DNA from: Desulfobacter vibrioformis DSM 8776
GTDB lineage: Bacteria > Desulfobacterota > Desulfobacteria > Desulfobacterales > Desulfobacteraceae
NCBI RefSeq assembly: GCF_000745975.1
Contig: NZ_JQKJ01000023.1
Span: 1 to 61,779 of the forward strand
Direction of reading: 5' to 3'
Length of the DNA: 61,779 bases
A program made the position numbers and the translations under genes. Position 1 is the stretch's first letter. Every line of letters begins with the position of its first letter. Of this stretch, positions 7,698 to 16,737 are shown piece after piece. The notes beneath the pieces were generated by a model. It searched no databases and had not been told where the DNA came from. It was given only the letters and a program-made list of their open reading frames with translations.

Positions 7698-7769
7698 TCA
7701 ATGGTTTTTTCCCGGCAGGGACCTTGACGATCGAAATCTGAAATTCGAATAGAAAAAATTGGGGAAAGT

Positions 7770-9743
7770 ATGTGTCAATTATTTAGTTCCACATGCATCA
7801 TTCTGCTCGGCGGTTTTTTATCTTTGTTTTTTGCCCGGCAGAAGAAATTTTCAAAGGGCATTGCCGTGTTGTTTCTTAGCGGGGGATGTCTTTTAGGGCT
7901 GATTGATGCCGCAGGCAAACTTTTAGATCCAGCAGGGGCCGGGGCCTCGGCCTCTTTCAGGTATTTGGATCTGTTTTCTCTTTCCTTTCATGTTGACGGC
8001 CTTGCCGCCTTTTTCCTGACCGCCATATTTGCCGTTTCCCTGATGGCCGCCATTTACAGTTTCCACTACATGGGAAATGAAGAGAACGGCATTAAAACCG
8101 GTGTTAATTACTTTTTCTTCAGTGTCCTGATCGCCGCCATGGCCCTGGTAGTAACCGCCGCCAATATCCTTACCTTCATGATTTCATGGGAAATCATGTC
8201 CCTGTCCTCCTTTTTTCTGGTGATTTACAGCCATGAGTCAGCCGAAAACAGAAAGGCCGGTTATCTTTATTTTGTCTTTTCCCATGTGGGTGCCATGTTT
8301 ATCCTTGCCGCATTTGGGTTGATCTATGGTCACACCGGCAATTTTGACTTCGCGTCCCTGGCTGATGTGCCTGAAACAGTGAAAATATTGATCTTCGTGT
8401 TCTCCTTTATCGGATTCGGCTCCAAGGCCGGCGTGTTTCCCTTTCATGTCTGGTTGCCCCATGCCCATCCGGCGGCCCCCAGCCATATCTCAGCGGTGAT
8501 GTCCGGGGTGATGATCAAAACCGGCATTTACGGGATACTGCGGATTTACGCGATTCTGGATTTCCACACCCCTGTTTTCGGGTATATCACCCTGATTGCC
8601 GGCGTGATTTCCGGGATTCTGGGGGTGGTTTATGCCCTGGGCCAGCACGATATCAAGCGGCTTTTAGCCTACCACAGTGTGGAGAATATCGGAATTATCC
8701 TCATCGGCCTGGGCGTCGGGATGATTGGTGCGGCAACCGGCAATCCTCTGGTAGCTGTCCTGGGCTTTGCCGGCGGCATTCTCCATGTTCTCAACCACTC
8801 GGTGTTTAAATCCCTGCTGTTCATGGGGGCGGGCATGGTGCTGCACCAGACCGGCACCCGGTCCATTGACGCCCTGGGCGGACTGCTCAAAGGCATGAAG
8901 ATTACCGGAACAACATTTATCATGGGCTCTTTGGCCATCTGCGGCCTGCCGCCCTTTAATGGATTTGTCAGTGAATTCTTCATATATATGGGCAGTTTCA
9001 AGACCATCGCCCTGGGGTCGTCCATCAGCTTTTCCATGAGTGTGTTTGCAATTATCAGCCTGGCCGTTATCGGCGGACTGGCCCTGGCCTGTTTTACCAA
9101 GGTGGTGGGGGTGGTTTTCCAGGGAGAACCCCGGACCCTGGCCGCCGAAAATGTCAAAGAAAAAGGCTGGGCCATGATGGTTCCCATGGGGCTACTTGCC
9201 GCAGCCTGCGTGATCATCGGTGTATTCCCAAAGATGTTCATCCATATGGCCCTGAAGGCAGTGCAGGCTTTGGGCCTCGACTACGGCCGGGTTCCTGTTG
9301 AGCCCTTTGGCCAGATATCCTGTAACATCACCTTTGCGGCCCTGCTGTTCCTTGTTATGGCCCTGATTATCATGGGTATCCGGTCAACCTGCTACAAGAA
9401 CAAGACCGATAAGAACACAACATCCGGAACATGGGGATGCGGCTTTTCCCAGCCAACGGTTAAGATGCAGTATACAGGATCATCCTATGCCGGGTCCATT
9501 TTGGCGTTTTTCAGTGCTGCAGCCCCGCTTTCCGAGGATCATCCACCCATCAAGGGACGGTTCCCCCTAAAAACCCATTACCACAGCCATGTCAACGATA
9601 TTGCGGAACTTTACATGAAAAATGTGGTTGTCCGTCCTGTTTTTTACCTGTTTGACAAGCTCAGGTGGATGCAGCACGGAGATATTCATCTTTACATCGG
9701 ATATATTTTGCTGGCAATTGTGTTGCTGCTGTTTTTTATATGA
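7770..9743 (+). CDS. hyfB: HyfB-like antiporter subunit of a hydrogenase-4/complex I-type membrane complex
   Basis: 657 residues, some 15 or more hydrophobic helices, NuoL/MrpA superfamily. Proton-channel residues typical of the family are visible: Glu in ISWEIMSL, Lys in GSKAGVFPFHVWLPHAHPAA, Lys in HDIKRLLAYHSVEN and Lys in LNHSVFKSLLFMG. The start has GGGGAA immediately upstream. It is the first gene of six, consistent with a redox-driven ion pump. The subunit most resembles HyfB of hydrogenase-4. Because the large subunit of this operon lacks Ni ligands, the complex is probably not a hydrogenase, and the symbol marks homology only. Confidence 0.85.
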   Translation: MCQLFSSTCIILLGGFLSLFFARQKKFSKGIAVLFLSGGCLLGLIDAAGKLLDPAGAGASASFRYLDLFSLSFHVDGLAAFFLTAIFAVSLMAAIYSFHYMGNEENGIKTGVNYFFFSVLIAAMALVVTAANILTFMISWEIMSLSSFFLVIYSHESAENRKAGYLYFVFSHVGAMFILAAFGLIYGHTGNFDFASLADVPETVKILIFVFSFIGFGSKAGVFPFHVWLPHAHPAAPSHISAVMSGVMIKTGIYGILRIYAILDFHTPVFGYITLIAGVISGILGVVYALGQHDIKRLLAYHSVENIGIILIGLGVGMIGAATGNPLVAVLGFAGGILHVLNHSVFKSLLFMGAGMVLHQTGTRSIDALGGLLKGMKITGTTFIMGSLAICGLPPFNGFVSEFFIYMGSFKTIALGSSISFSMSVFAIISLAVIGGLALACFTKVVGVVFQGEPRTLAAENVKEKGWAMMVPMGLLAAACVIIGVFPKMFIHMALKAVQALGLDYGRVPVEPFGQISCNITFAALLFLVMALIIMGIRSTCYKNKTDKNTTSGTWGCGFSQPTVKMQYTGSSYAGSILAFFSAAAPLSEDHPPIKGRFPLKTHYHSHVNDIAELYMKNVVVRPVFYLFDKLRWMQHGDIHLYIGYILLAIVLLLFFI

Positions 9744-9779
9744 AAGCAACCAGAAGCTAATAGCTTTAAGGACTATTCC

Positions 9780-10700
9780 ATGATTCAATCCATTTTACTC
9801 TGGCTTGCAGCCATTCTGGCGGCACCGTTTTTTTCGGGCCTGATTCTCAAAATCAAGGCGTTTTTCGGTGGAAAAAAGGGGCCGCCCATTTTGATCAATT
9901 ACTACACCCTGATCAAGCTGTTTAAAAAGGGATCGGTTTACAGCAACAGCACCACCATTGTGTTTAAGCTGGGTCCGGTCATCTCCCTTGCCGCGTCAAT
10001 TACGGTTCTCATGTTTCTGCCCATTGCAGGGTTCAATCCTGTGTTCTCCTTTAACGGGGATGTGATTTTTGTCCTGTATGTTCTGGGACTTGGCCGGTTT
10101 TTCACCATTGCGGCGGCCATGGATACGGCATCTCCCTTTGAAGGCATGGGCGCGGCCAGGGAAGCGTATTTCCCCATTATCTGCGAGGCGGCCATGTTCA
10201 TGATCCTGATCTTTTTTTACCGGATCACCGGAGAACTGCAATTGTCCGCCTATTTTACGGGCAGCAACACCCTGAACATGTGGAGTTTAGCAGGCGCGCC
10301 GCTGCTGTTCATTGTGATCTCGTTTTTTATCATCCTGTTGACCGAAAATTCCAGGGTCCCGGTGGATGACCCGGCCACCCACCTTGAACTGACCATGATC
10401 CATGAAGTCATGGTCCTGGATCACAGCGGCCCGGATTTTGCGCTTATTGAACTTGGCTCTTTCTGCAAACTCATGTTCTATTCCACCATTATTTCAAGGA
10501 TGATTCTTCCCTTTGAATCCGCCATTTTCGGATTCCCGATAGTGATGTATCTGGCAGGTCTTCTGGCCGTCTACGTTGCCGTGGGCGTCACAGAGTCGGT
10601 GACTGCCAGGTATAGAATGGACAAGGTGCCCCAGTTTGTGCTGACATCCTTTGCCCTGGCTTTTTTTGCAACCATCATCACCTTGGAGTTTGTAAAATGA
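9780..10700 (+). CDS. hyfC: HyfC-like membrane anchor subunit (NuoH/HycD family)
   Basis: 306 residues with about eight membrane helices. The family signature SRVPVDDPATHLELTMIHEV near residues 190-210, followed by DHSGPDFALIE, is typical of HyfC/HycD, which anchor the hydrophilic arm and form the quinone- or ion-coupling interface. An ATG with AAGGA upstream lies 36 nt after the HyfB-like gene. The stop overlaps the next start (ATGATG at 10697), indicating translational coupling. Function is inferred from family membership and from its place in the six-gene set. Confidence 0.88.
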   Translation: MIQSILLWLAAILAAPFFSGLILKIKAFFGGKKGPPILINYYTLIKLFKKGSVYSNSTTIVFKLGPVISLAASITVLMFLPIAGFNPVFSFNGDVIFVLYVLGLGRFFTIAAAMDTASPFEGMGAAREAYFPIICEAAMFMILIFFYRITGELQLSAYFTGSNTLNMWSLAGAPLLFIVISFFIILLTENSRVPVDDPATHLELTMIHEVMVLDHSGPDFALIELGSFCKLMFYSTIISRMILPFESAIFGFPIVMYLAGLLAVYVAVGVTESVTARYRMDKVPQFVLTSFALAFFATIITLEFVK

Positions 10701-11350
10701 TGTTCAATCCCGTTGACATAATTCTATCCTTTGTGCTGTTGTCGGTTCTGTTTTCATTCGGTGCCGACCGGGTACTGACATTGATCAAACTGGTGGGGTT
10801 CCAGGGCGTCGTAGTTTCCATTATTCCCTTTTTCATCGGTGATCATATGAGTACCGGCGGCACGGTGTTTACCCTGGCCACCCTGGTCATCCGGGGGGTT
10901 ATTATCCCTTTGAGTATTTTTGTGGCCATCAGAAAGGGGGCTATCCGGAGGGTGGTTGAACCCATTGTGGGGTATCATGCCTCCATTTTGTGCGGCCTGG
11001 CAGTGATCATCGGCACGACCTATCTGTCCGGACGCCTGGATATCGGTTCCGTGAGCGGGTTTAAACTCCTGGAGCCTACGGCCATTGCCCTTCTGGCAAC
11101 GGGAATGTTTCTGCTTATGGCCCGGAGAAACGCCATTGCCATGGTTATCGGCTACATCATGATGGAAAACGGGATTTACTTAGTCGGATCAGGCTTGTCC
11201 GTCAGTACCCGCCATATTGTTGAATTCGGTATTTTGCTGGACGTACTGGCCGGAGTCATGATCATGATGATCATGGCCGTGATCCTCCGTAATATTAAAC
11301 AGACCTTTGACGACGTGGATACGGCGTTGCTCAGAACCTTAAAGGATTAG
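10697..11350 (+). CDS. hyfE: HyfE-like membrane subunit (NuoK-related)
   Basis: 217 residues, about seven hydrophobic helices, with no soluble domain. Length and placement between HyfC- and HyfF-like genes match HyfE, whose C-terminal half resembles NuoK (for example the segment AIVIG-like AIAMVIGYIMMENGIYLVG, with a buried Glu). In complex I the NuoK glutamates take part in proton transfer. The start overlaps the hyfC-like stop by four bases; the stop is three bases before the hyfF-like ATG. Assignment is mainly by context and helix pattern. Confidence 0.82.
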   Translation: MMFNPVDIILSFVLLSVLFSFGADRVLTLIKLVGFQGVVVSIIPFFIGDHMSTGGTVFTLATLVIRGVIIPLSIFVAIRKGAIRRVVEPIVGYHASILCGLAVIIGTTYLSGRLDIGSVSGFKLLEPTAIALLATGMFLLMARRNAIAMVIGYIMMENGIYLVGSGLSVSTRHIVEFGILLDVLAGVMIMMIMAVILRNIKQTFDDVDTALLRTLKD

Positions 11351-11353
11351 GGT

Positions 11354-12796
11354 ATGGTTGAAATAATAATTCTGACCCCGTTTATTGCCGGTCTTATCGT
11401 ATTTTTCGTATTTTCAGCATTTTCCCTGCCAAAAAGTATTGGCCGGTTCCTGCTGGTGCTGACCGGAGCAGTTCACCTGACACTTTCGTTTATGCTGTGG
11501 AGGAATCATCCCCAGGCGATTTTCGATCAATATTTTGCAGTGACACCCGAAGGCATGCTTTCCCTGCTGGTGATTTCCCTGCTCTTCTTTTTGATCTCCG
11601 TTTACACCGTGGGCTTTCTCAAAGAAAGCCAGATCCCGTCCGAAAGCCTTTTTACCGGCTCCATGCTGGTGTTCCTGTCCACCATGACCATGGTCACCCT
11701 GTCCAACCATATCATGGTCATGTGGATCGCCATTGAAGCCACCACCCTGGCAAGCGCCCCTTTGATTTACACCCATCGCTCCGCCGCCTCCCTTGAGGCG
11801 ACCTGGAAATATGTTCTCATCTGTTCGGTGGGTATTGCCATGGCCCTTCTGGGGTCTGTTCTGGTGGTCTTTTCCATGGGCCAGGCAAATGCAGGCACGC
11901 CCATCTCTTTTTCCGCCCTGACCGGGGTGGCCAAAACCCTGGATCCCCTGTGGCTCAAGGCCGGCTTCGTCTTTATCCTGGTGGGATACGGTACAAAAAT
12001 GGGGCTTGCGCCCATGCACACCTGGCTGCCAGATGCCCACAGTGAGGCCCCAAGTCCTGCATCTGCCCTTTTATCAGGGGTCTTGCTCAACTGCGCTTAT
12101 CTTGGGATTTTCAAAACCAATAAAATTATGGTGGCGGCAGGGCTGCAGGATTTTTCAGGCGGGATTCTCATGGTGTTTGGCCTGTTATCCATTCTGGCCG
12201 CAGCCACCTTTATCCTTAAACAAAACGAATACAAACGGATGCTGGCCTACTCCAGCATCGAAAATATGGGCATTATTGCATTTGGAACCGGTGTGGGCGG
12301 CTTAGGGGTATACGGCGCGGTGATCTGCATGATCCACCACAGCCTGATCAAATCCTCTTTGTTTCTTTCATCGGGAAACATTCTTCTGGGATACGGAGAC
12401 CGGCTGATCAAGAATACCGGGAACCTGGTCAAGGGCATGCCCCGGACCTTTGTGGCCTTTTTTGCAGGATTTGCCGGGATTGCCGGGTTTCCCCCTTTCG
12501 GCCTTTTTATCGGGGAACTTTGCATTATTCTCGCGGCGTTCAGGGCCGGTTTCCACGTGGCTGTCACTGTTTTCATCCTGAGCCTGTGCGTCATTTTTGC
12601 AGGGTTTGGCAACCAGGTCATGAAAATTTGTTTTGAAGACTGTAATACCGCTATCAAAATTAAAGAAAAGGCCTGTATGGTCTGGCCCCAGTATCTATTA
12701 CTCCTGACTTCACTGATCTTGTGTTTCTATATCCCGGATTCATTGAATCAAACCATATCCGATGCAGTAACAGCCATTGGCGGAGGACTTAGATGA
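11354..12796 (+). CDS. hyfF: HyfF-like antiporter subunit (NuoN/NuoL superfamily)
   Basis: 480 residues, about 14 membrane helices. Family features are Glu in WIAIEATTLASAPLIY, Lys in GTKMGLAPMHTWLPDAHSEA, Lys in NEYKRMLAYSSIENMG and HHSLIKSSLFLSSGNILLG. These mark a second antiporter-like module in the same operon, as in hydrogenase-4. The complex would thus have two such channels besides the HyfC/HyfE-like part. The stop overlaps the next start (ATGA at 12793-12796). It is well conserved, with no sign of decay. Confidence 0.87.
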   Translation: MVEIIILTPFIAGLIVFFVFSAFSLPKSIGRFLLVLTGAVHLTLSFMLWRNHPQAIFDQYFAVTPEGMLSLLVISLLFFLISVYTVGFLKESQIPSESLFTGSMLVFLSTMTMVTLSNHIMVMWIAIEATTLASAPLIYTHRSAASLEATWKYVLICSVGIAMALLGSVLVVFSMGQANAGTPISFSALTGVAKTLDPLWLKAGFVFILVGYGTKMGLAPMHTWLPDAHSEAPSPASALLSGVLLNCAYLGIFKTNKIMVAAGLQDFSGGILMVFGLLSILAAATFILKQNEYKRMLAYSSIENMGIIAFGTGVGGLGVYGAVICMIHHSLIKSSLFLSSGNILLGYGDRLIKNTGNLVKGMPRTFVAFFAGFAGIAGFPPFGLFIGELCIILAAFRAGFHVAVTVFILSLCVIFAGFGNQVMKICFEDCNTAIKIKEKACMVWPQYLLLLTSLILCFYIPDSLNQTISDAVTAIGGGLR

Positions 12797-14307
12797 GCAA
12801 CGCTTTTTTACAGATTTCAAATGCCGAAAAAGTCTCTCGTGAGGCCATTCCCCACCTTTCTTTTGATGAATTCCGAAGCCAGGCCCTGGGATTGGTAACC
12901 GACGGAGGCAAAATTGTCCACTATTTTGCCTACCCGGACAAGGACCGTTTAAAACTTCTGGCGGTGTTGCGCACCGACAAACTTTTTGTGGCCGGCTGTG
13001 ATGTGCCGGACCCCTACCCTTCATTCACCCGAATCTGCGAACCCTTTCATCTGTTTGAGCGGGAAATGGCAGAGCAGTACGGTATCCGTCCCCATGGCCA
13101 TCCCTGGCTGAAAATGGTCCGATATCATCCCAGCTACGCTGAAGGGGCAGCGGACGTGTTCGGCAATGACTATTCCCAGGACATCCCGGGAAATTATAAG
13201 TATTACCAGGTGGAAGGCGAGGAAATCCACGAGGTGGCTGTAGGGCCGGTCCATGCCGGGGTAATTGAGCCGGGCCATTTCAGGTTCAACTGCATCGGAG
13301 AGCGAGTCCTGCACCTGGAAATCCAACTGGGATACCAGCACCGGGGCATTGAAAAACAGCTTCTGGAGGTCCCGGCCAAGCGGCTTTCCATCCTTGGTGA
13401 AAATATTGCAGGCGATACGACCATCGGCCACAGCCTGTGTATGGCCCAGAACCTGGAAGCACTGACCGGGGTTCAACCGGACCAAGGTGCCCGGGTTATC
13501 CGGACCATTGCCCTGGAACTGGAGCGTCTGGCCAACCACATCGGTGATCTCGGGGCCCTGAGCGGCGACGTTGCATTTCTGCCGCCGGCCAACTATTTTG
13601 GCAGGATCAGAGGAGATTTTCTCAACCTTTCCCTCTTGATTTGCGGCAACCGGTTCGGCAAGGGTCTGGTCAGGCCCGGCGGGGTCCGGTTTTCCCTGTC
13701 CGATGATATTAGAACAGTATTCAATGAACGCCTGGCAGCGCTTCGGCCCGAAGTGACACACGTCCTGGCGCTTCTGTTCAACGCCGTCACCGTCCGGGCC
13801 CGGTTTGATGGATGCGGGGCGGTGAGCCATGAAGATGCCGATCATCTCGGACTGGTGGGCCCGGCTGGCCGGGCCAGCGGAATGGCCTATGACGTGAGAC
13901 GGTGTTTCCCCACGGAACACTACCCGCACCTGGACATCCCGGAAAATAAAAAAGCCACGGGGGACGTCTATGCCAGGGCCCGGGTCAGGTATGACGAGAT
14001 CCTCCAGTCCCTCCAGATTGTTGAATCCCTGGCCGCCACCCCTGTGGAAACCCGGTGTGTAACTGAAGGCATGGCCTACGACCTGCCGGCTTCAAGCTTT
14101 TCCGTGGCCCTGAACGAAGCCTGGCGGGGGGAAGTCTCCCATGCCGTCCTGACCGATGAAAAGGGGAAAATACTAAGGTACAAGATCAAGGATCCCTCTT
14201 TTCACAACTGGAATGGGCTGGCCATGGCGCTCAGAGATACCGAAATATCGGATTTCCCCCTGAATAACAAGAGTTTCAATCTATCCTATTGCGGATTTGA
14301 TCTATAG
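12793..14307 (+). CDS. HyfG-like large subunit (NuoC-NuoD fusion) lacking NiFe ligands
   Basis: 504 residues. The first about 140 residues are NuoC-like (FEREMAEQYGIRPHGHPWLK near 88-107); the rest is NuoD/hydrogenase large-subunit-like. In true hydrogenase-4 enzymes the first metal motif is R-x-C-G-x-C; here residues 202-214 read GENIAGDTTIGHS, without cysteine. The C-terminal DPCxxC motif is replaced by DPSFHNWNG. So all four Ni-binding cysteines are absent. This fits the energy-converting hydrogenase-related (Ehr) type of complex, whose substrate is unknown, rather than an H2 enzyme. The gene is intact and within a tightly packed operon, so loss of metal ligands looks ancestral rather than decay. 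Confidence 0.85.
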   Translation: MSNAFLQISNAEKVSREAIPHLSFDEFRSQALGLVTDGGKIVHYFAYPDKDRLKLLAVLRTDKLFVAGCDVPDPYPSFTRICEPFHLFEREMAEQYGIRPHGHPWLKMVRYHPSYAEGAADVFGNDYSQDIPGNYKYYQVEGEEIHEVAVGPVHAGVIEPGHFRFNCIGERVLHLEIQLGYQHRGIEKQLLEVPAKRLSILGENIAGDTTIGHSLCMAQNLEALTGVQPDQGARVIRTIALELERLANHIGDLGALSGDVAFLPPANYFGRIRGDFLNLSLLICGNRFGKGLVRPGGVRFSLSDDIRTVFNERLAALRPEVTHVLALLFNAVTVRARFDGCGAVSHEDADHLGLVGPAGRASGMAYDVRRCFPTEHYPHLDIPENKKATGDVYARARVRYDEILQSLQIVESLAATPVETRCVTEGMAYDLPASSFSVALNEAWRGEVSHAVLTDEKGKILRYKIKDPSFHNWNGLAMALRDTEISDFPLNNKSFNLSYCGFDL

Positions 14308-14325
14308 AAAAGCGGAGAATATCAT

Positions 14326-15066
14326 ATGCTCAGTATACTGAAAAACAGATTTGAACAAGGATACAAGACCAACCGGTATCCCGAAGAACAGGTCAAGATA
14401 TTTCCCCGCTACCGAGGCAAACCCGTTATCCAGAATAATATTCATAGGGAGACCCTTGAAACCTGTGCCGCATCCTGCCCCCAGGATGCCATAGATGTGC
14501 AGAATCAAAAGATCGACATGGGTCGGTGCGTATTTTGCGGGACCTGCGAGAATATCTCCAACGGGCAGATCCGGTTTACCAATGACTATGAAATTGCCAC
14601 ATCCAAGCGGGCAGACCTGATAACATCAGGCGATCTTCCGGCCCTGGCCGAGCACGCCAAACAGCACTTCAAAAAACTGTTTGGACGCTCCCTGCAATTG
14701 CGCCAGGTGTCGGCGGCTGGCTGCAATGCCTGTGAAGCAGACCTCAACGTTCTGGCTACCCCGTTTTTTGACCTGGCCAGATTTGGCATCAACTTTGTCG
14801 CCTCCCCCCGTCATGCCGACGGGATTGTGGTCACAGGCCCGGTATCCAGGAACATGAAAACAGCCCTGCTCCAGACCTATGAGGCCACACCGGCGCCAAA
14901 GGTGGTCATTGCCGTGGGCTCATGCACCATCAGCGGCGGTCCTTTCACCGGAAGCCCTGAGATCACCGAAGGTCTGGACAAAATCCTGCCGGTAGATCTG
15001 TTTATCCCGGGGTGCCCGCCCCACCCCATGACCAACCTTCACGCGCTGCTTTCCTTTTTTAAATAA
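14326..15066 (+). CDS. HyfI-like small subunit fused to a one-cluster ferredoxin domain
   Basis: 246 residues. Residues 1-95 are ferredoxin-like but reduced. The first motif keeps only C-x3-C-P (ETCAASCPQDAI) and the second keeps C-x2-C-x2-C without the final Cys-Pro (GRCVFCGTCENIS). Together they supply four ligands in the right places for a single [4Fe-4S] cluster plus one spare cysteine. Residues 120-246 are the NuoB/hydrogenase small-subunit fold, with CNACE, VGSCTISGG and PGCPPHP giving four ligands for the proximal cluster. ATG start with GCGGAGAA upstream. It is last in the six-gene operon, 18 nt after the large subunit. Electrons would pass between an unknown carrier and the ion-pumping arm. 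Confidence 0.85.
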   Translation: MLSILKNRFEQGYKTNRYPEEQVKIFPRYRGKPVIQNNIHRETLETCAASCPQDAIDVQNQKIDMGRCVFCGTCENISNGQIRFTNDYEIATSKRADLITSGDLPALAEHAKQHFKKLFGRSLQLRQVSAAGCNACEADLNVLATPFFDLARFGINFVASPRHADGIVVTGPVSRNMKTALLQTYEATPAPKVVIAVGSCTISGGPFTGSPEITEGLDKILPVDLFIPGCPPHPMTNLHALLSFFK

Positions 15067-15142
15067 TTCGAGGGGGGATGAACCACAAAATTTCTTCTAT
15101 GCTTTTTGCTCGTTCTCATACTGTTTTCCTGTTTCAGGAGAA

Positions 15143-15910
15143 TTAAGCCCTGGCCAGAACAAGGACGGATACACTGGCAGCCCCGGCATCCACAAGGGTC
15201 TGGGCCGCGGCATTGCAGGTAGATCCAGTGGTGAACACATCATCCACCAAAAGGATGTTTTTACCTTTGATAAGGCCAGGCTCAGGGCAGGCAAAGGCCC
15301 GGGCCAGATTCTTTTTCCGGGCCGTGTGGTCAAGGCCGGTCTGGCTGACCGTTGCCCGGACCCTGGCAAGACAGCGGATGTCAATGCGCCATGGTGCTGG
15401 CCGGCCACAGGCATCCTTGTACAGCCGGGAAAAATTTCGGACAAGGAGATAGGACTGGTTGAATCCGCGCTTTCTGGCCTTTGAGATATGAAGGGGAATG
15501 GGCAGGACCAGATGAAAACGATTCATGTCAAAATGGGTGGCAAAGGCCTGGAACAGGTGGCGTTCAAGGGGACGGGCCAGGCTGAGCTTTGACTGGTATT
15601 TAAACAATCCCAGGGCTTTTTGTATTAAATCCTTATAGATAAATGCGGCCCGGACCCTCTCCATGACCATGGGGGTTTTCAGGCAGGCTTCACACAGATG
15701 GTCAGGCCCGGATTCAAAACCCCGGCCGCAGGCAGGGCAGAAGGGATGATCAAACACCGGCAGCGTCTGCCCCAGGCACCCGTGGCAAAAGCATACGCTT
15801 AACGGGTTATCAGTGTTTTTTTTAATATATTTGCCGCATCCCAGGCATTTGTCCGGAAATACCAGGGCGCAAAACCTCAGCCCCATGGCTTTGACCAATT
15901 TTTTTATCAT
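15143..15910 (-). CDS. comF: ComF-family phosphoribosyltransferase-like protein
   Basis: 255 residues. The N-terminal zinc-finger-like part has CLGCGKYI, CFCHGCL, CPACGRGF and CEACL (residues 17-75). The C-terminal part has the PRPP-binding motif ILLVDDVFTTGSTC near 222-235, typical of type I phosphoribosyltransferases. Family members are linked to DNA uptake in competent bacteria and to helicase partners, but most such genes in Desulfobacterota are untested. It is last in a minus-strand group; its ATG meets the rlmB stop (TGATG). It is convergent with the hydrogenase-4-like operon across a 76-nt gap in which I see no clear terminator. Confidence 0.88.
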   Translation of the reverse strand: MIKKLVKAMGLRFCALVFPDKCLGCGKYIKKNTDNPLSVCFCHGCLGQTLPVFDHPFCPACGRGFESGPDHLCEACLKTPMVMERVRAAFIYKDLIQKALGLFKYQSKLSLARPLERHLFQAFATHFDMNRFHLVLPIPLHISKARKRGFNQSYLLVRNFSRLYKDACGRPAPWRIDIRCLARVRATVSQTGLDHTARKKNLARAFACPEPGLIKGKNILLVDDVFTTGSTCNAAAQTLVDAGAASVSVLVLARA

Positions 15911-16737
15911 CAGGCATTGAGACCCAGGCGCTGGCGCCGGGCCTCGAACATGGCAATACCGCCTGCCACAGACGCATTCAGGGAGGTAATATGGGTTTCC
16001 ATGGGAATGGACAAAATAAAATCACAGGCTTTTCTGACCCCGGGCCGCAGCCCGGTGTGCTCCCCCCCCACCACAAGGACCAGGTTACCGGTAAGATCTG
16101 CCTCAAAAAGGCCTTTATCCGCACCGGCATCCAGGCCGGACACCCAGGCCCCATATTTTTGAAGGTCCCGGATCAGAACGGAAATATTGGTGGTTAAAAA
16201 AATGGGAGCATGCTCCATGGCCCCGGCTGAACTGCGCGAGACACCCGCAGACGGCAGGGCACAGCGGTCTTTTGGCATCACAATGTAATCAACACCGGCA
16301 CACAGGGCCGTGCGGATCAATGCACCGGTATTCTGGGGATCTTCAATGCTTTCAAGAATAAGCGCAAAAAACGGATCTGTCCGGGTTTCAATCTGTGTGA
16401 GCAGGGTGGATGCCGGTTGAACCGGAAAGGAAGAGGCCCTGGCGGCAATGCCCTGGTGACGGCCCAAACCCGCCAGCCGGTCCAGTTCCCCACCGGCCAG
16501 GGTTTGGATTGGCACTCGTTTTTCACCGGCCAGGTCTGCCACGGCTTGTACACGTTTATCAGACCGGTTTTCATGCACCATGATGGATTCAAATTTGCGG
16601 CGGCCGGCTTTCAGGGCTTCAAATACCGAATGATATCCGTAAAGGATCTCTTTGTCCCCGGAATTCCGGTTTTCACTTTTTCGGCCCTGGCCACGGGGGG
16701 TGCGGCCCCGGCCCTGGGAATCGGGTTTGCCGGCCAT
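15910..16737 (-). CDS. rlmB: 23S rRNA (guanosine-2'-O)-methyltransferase, TrmH/SpoU family
   Basis: 275 residues. A basic leader (about 30 residues) precedes a SpoU substrate-binding domain (ILYGYHSVFEALKAGRRKFE) and a knotted methyltransferase domain. The three SpoU motifs are visible: SIEDPQNTGALIRTA near 145, LVVGGEHTGLRP near 225 and SLNASVAGGIAMFEARRQR near the C-terminus. RlmB methylates G2251 of 23S rRNA in E. coli; the assignment to that exact site is by similarity. It lies directly after gmk, with the two genes touching, so they are probably co-transcribed. Confidence 0.9.
   Translation of the reverse strand: MAGKPDSQGRGRTPRGQGRKSENRNSGDKEILYGYHSVFEALKAGRRKFESIMVHENRSDKRVQAVADLAGEKRVPIQTLAGGELDRLAGLGRHQGIAARASSFPVQPASTLLTQIETRTDPFFALILESIEDPQNTGALIRTALCAGVDYIVMPKDRCALPSAGVSRSSAGAMEHAPIFLTTNISVLIRDLQKYGAWVSGLDAGADKGLFEADLTGNLVLVVGGEHTGLRPGVRKACDFILSIPMETHITSLNASVAGGIAMFEARRQRLGLNA

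Noticed and set aside
11414-12657. Long antisense frames over the HyfF-like gene
   Set aside because: Compositional shadows of a GC-rich membrane-protein gene; no start signals or domains.
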